DNA of 13,181 nt from Thermococcaceae archaeon (GTDB taxonomy: Archaea > Methanobacteriota_B > Thermococci > Thermococcales > Thermococcaceae). Positions 12,266-13,181 of this stretch are shown one piece after another. Each line of letters begins with the position of its first letter. Position 1 is the first letter of the stretch. Position numbers and translations under genes: made by a program. The stretch is from the NCBI GenBank assembly GCA_027064745.1, contig JAMOPD010000180.1:1-13181 (forward strand), read 5' to 3'. Below the pieces are notes generated by a model. That model was not told the DNA's origin. It did no database searches and saw only the letters and a program-made list of their open reading frames with translations.

Positions 12266-12943
12266 ATGAACACAGCTCCCAAATTGGTAAACAGACTCGT
12301 ATCCGGGGATATCGTTTACGAGTTCTACGAAGCAGGAAAGAGGAGTTTCGTAAAGACAAGGCTTCTGCCCCTGAAGACCCCTCAAGCGGTAGAAAAGCTC
12401 AAAGGCTTCGGCTTCCCGGAAAAATACCTGCTTCCCATAGAACAGAAGAGGATAAAGAGAACCGTTACCGTTAACGGCAGTGAAGTAGAAATAGAAAGCT
12501 ACCAGATAGCGAAGAAGTGGGCAAAAGAGAAATTCCCGATGTCTCTACTGCTCCTCGGCTCCGTCGGAACCGGGAAAACTCAGGCAGTAGTAGTAGCAGC
12601 CTGTCATCTTCTCAGGGTCAGGAAAATATCAAGCGCCAAGTTCTACTCTGCAATGGAGTTGAGAACTGCATTTGATAGAGGTGAACTTCAGCAGGAGATA
12701 AAAGAAGCCGACCTTTTGGTGATAGACGACCTGGGCAGGGAATACAAGTCCGACTACAACGCCTACATCGTTGAAACCGTTATCACAACCCGCTACGACC
12801 TTCAAAAGCCCGTCTGCATAACGGCAAACCTCACCTTTGAAGACATTGCCCGGCGTTACACCCCAAGGGTTTTAGACCGCCTGAAAGAGTGGGCTTACAG
12901 AAAAGTAGTCAAGCAGAACTTCTCTTTGAGAGGAATTCTTTAA
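12266..12943 (+). CDS. DnaC-like AAA+ helicase loader
   Basis: The 225-aa protein has Walker A GSVGTGKT (98-105), Walker B ADLLVIDDLG (148-157), sensor-1 CITANLT (184-190), an arginine-finger region RVLDRLKEW (201-209) and the terminal NFSLRG motif usual in DnaC/IstB-type ATPases. Such proteins open the DnaB ring and load it on single-stranded DNA. The N-terminal 75 residues, less conserved, would bind DnaB or a primosomal partner. It is one base after the 172-aa gene, with GAGG upstream of the ATG. IstB transposition helpers have a similar ATPase, but the separate MuB-like protein already fills that role and position here favours replication. Confidence 0.85.
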   Translation: MNTAPKLVNRLVSGDIVYEFYEAGKRSFVKTRLLPLKTPQAVEKLKGFGFPEKYLLPIEQKRIKRTVTVNGSEVEIESYQIAKKWAKEKFPMSLLLLGSVGTGKTQAVVVAACHLLRVRKISSAKFYSAMELRTAFDRGELQQEIKEADLLVIDDLGREYKSDYNAYIVETVITTRYDLQKPVCITANLTFEDIARRYTPRVLDRLKEWAYRKVVKQNFSLRGIL

Positions 12944-12954
12944 AGGAGGTTCGT

Positions 12955-13176
12955 ATGGAGTGGCTGAGAATCGGAGAGGTCATCATAAACGTAAACAACG
13001 TCAAACACCTTGAGAGAAGAGGGAGATTCGTGATTTTCCATTACCTGGGAGACTCGGACCCCCTTATGGTTCCCTTTAAGACGCCGGAAGAAGCGGCAAG
13101 GTGGCTTGAAGGCTTCTTCATCAGCACAAAGAACAAACAACCCTCTTTGGATACAACAAACTGGAAACTTAACTAA
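12955..13176 (+). CDS. Unknown 73-aa protein
   Basis: I start it at the ATG at 12955, with AAAGGAGGT 4 bases upstream; the longer frame from 12889 runs inside the helicase loader. The sequence alternates short strands (MEWLRIGEVIINVNNVKHLE, RFVIFHYLGD, LMVPFKTPEEAARWLEGF) and suggests a small beta-rich fold. No family is recognised. The window ends in AAGGAG right after its stop, so another gene of the operon follows. Confidence 0.7.
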   Translation: MEWLRIGEVIINVNNVKHLERRGRFVIFHYLGDSDPLMVPFKTPEEAARWLEGFFISTKNKQPSLDTTNWKLN

Positions 13177-13181
13177 AGGAG

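Noticed and set aside
1..13181. tRNA, rRNA, CRISPR arrays, IS elements, phage attachment ends
   Set aside because: No cloverleaf, repeat-spacer pattern, separate IS or convincing transposon end with target duplication was seen; the phage ends probably lie outside the window.

Overview
The window is part of a transposable (Mu-type) prophage or phage genome from a bacterium. Its proteins are rich in Glu and Lys, Shine-Dalgarno (SD) sites are strong GGAGG types, GC is moderate, and genes are tightly packed. Together with the protein style this suggests a thermophile, possibly of the Aquificota/Desulfurobacteriaceae kind. That host guess is inference from style only; no marker gene is present.

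Layout. Positions 1-2714 (minus strand) hold a contractile-tail module in the P2 order: an unknown 104-aa protein, tail sheath (FI type), tail tube (FII type), then tail assembly chaperone E with an E+E' product made by -1 frameshifting at T_TTT_TTG. The first 11 bases hold the start of the next gene, where P2 has its tape measure protein T. Positions 2787-4795 (minus) hold an S24-type self-cleaving repressor and, 8 bases after it, an AT-rich membrane-anchored protein with a TPR-like tail. Positions 4796-4945 are the divergent control region, with a consensus sigma-70 promoter for the rightward genes, two RTTC-N6-GAAC operators and a second palindrome.

Positions 4946-13176 (plus strand) are one long early operon: Ner-like HTH protein, CII-like HTH regulator, a 28-aa membrane peptide, a 77-aa unknown, a DDE transposase (MuA type, D-D-35-E intact), a MuB-like AAA+ ATPase, a zinc-finger/Myb-like DNA-binding protein, a membrane protein, an AT-rich unknown with faint nuclease-like features, a ParB-domain protein with a duplicated 49-residue unit, an unknown helical protein, a DnaC-like helicase loader and a small unknown protein. 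Most genes overlap by 1-8 bases or are a few bases apart.

How it works together (inference). The repressor holds the early promoter shut in the lysogen and is inactivated by RecA-stimulated self-cleavage. Early expression then gives Ner-type feedback, transposase plus MuB for replicative transposition, and a phage-encoded helicase loader and ParB-like protein for the replication that follows. Tail genes lie downstream of the repressor on the same strand. A strong hairpin hides the SD of the first tail gene, which could stop tail proteins being made from repressor read-through transcripts. The most interesting points are this hairpin, the frameshift, the repressor-linked membrane protein, a 30-bp palindromic element present both at the repressor and inside the ParB-like gene, and the pairing of Mu-type transposition with a DnaC-like loader and ParB-like protein.
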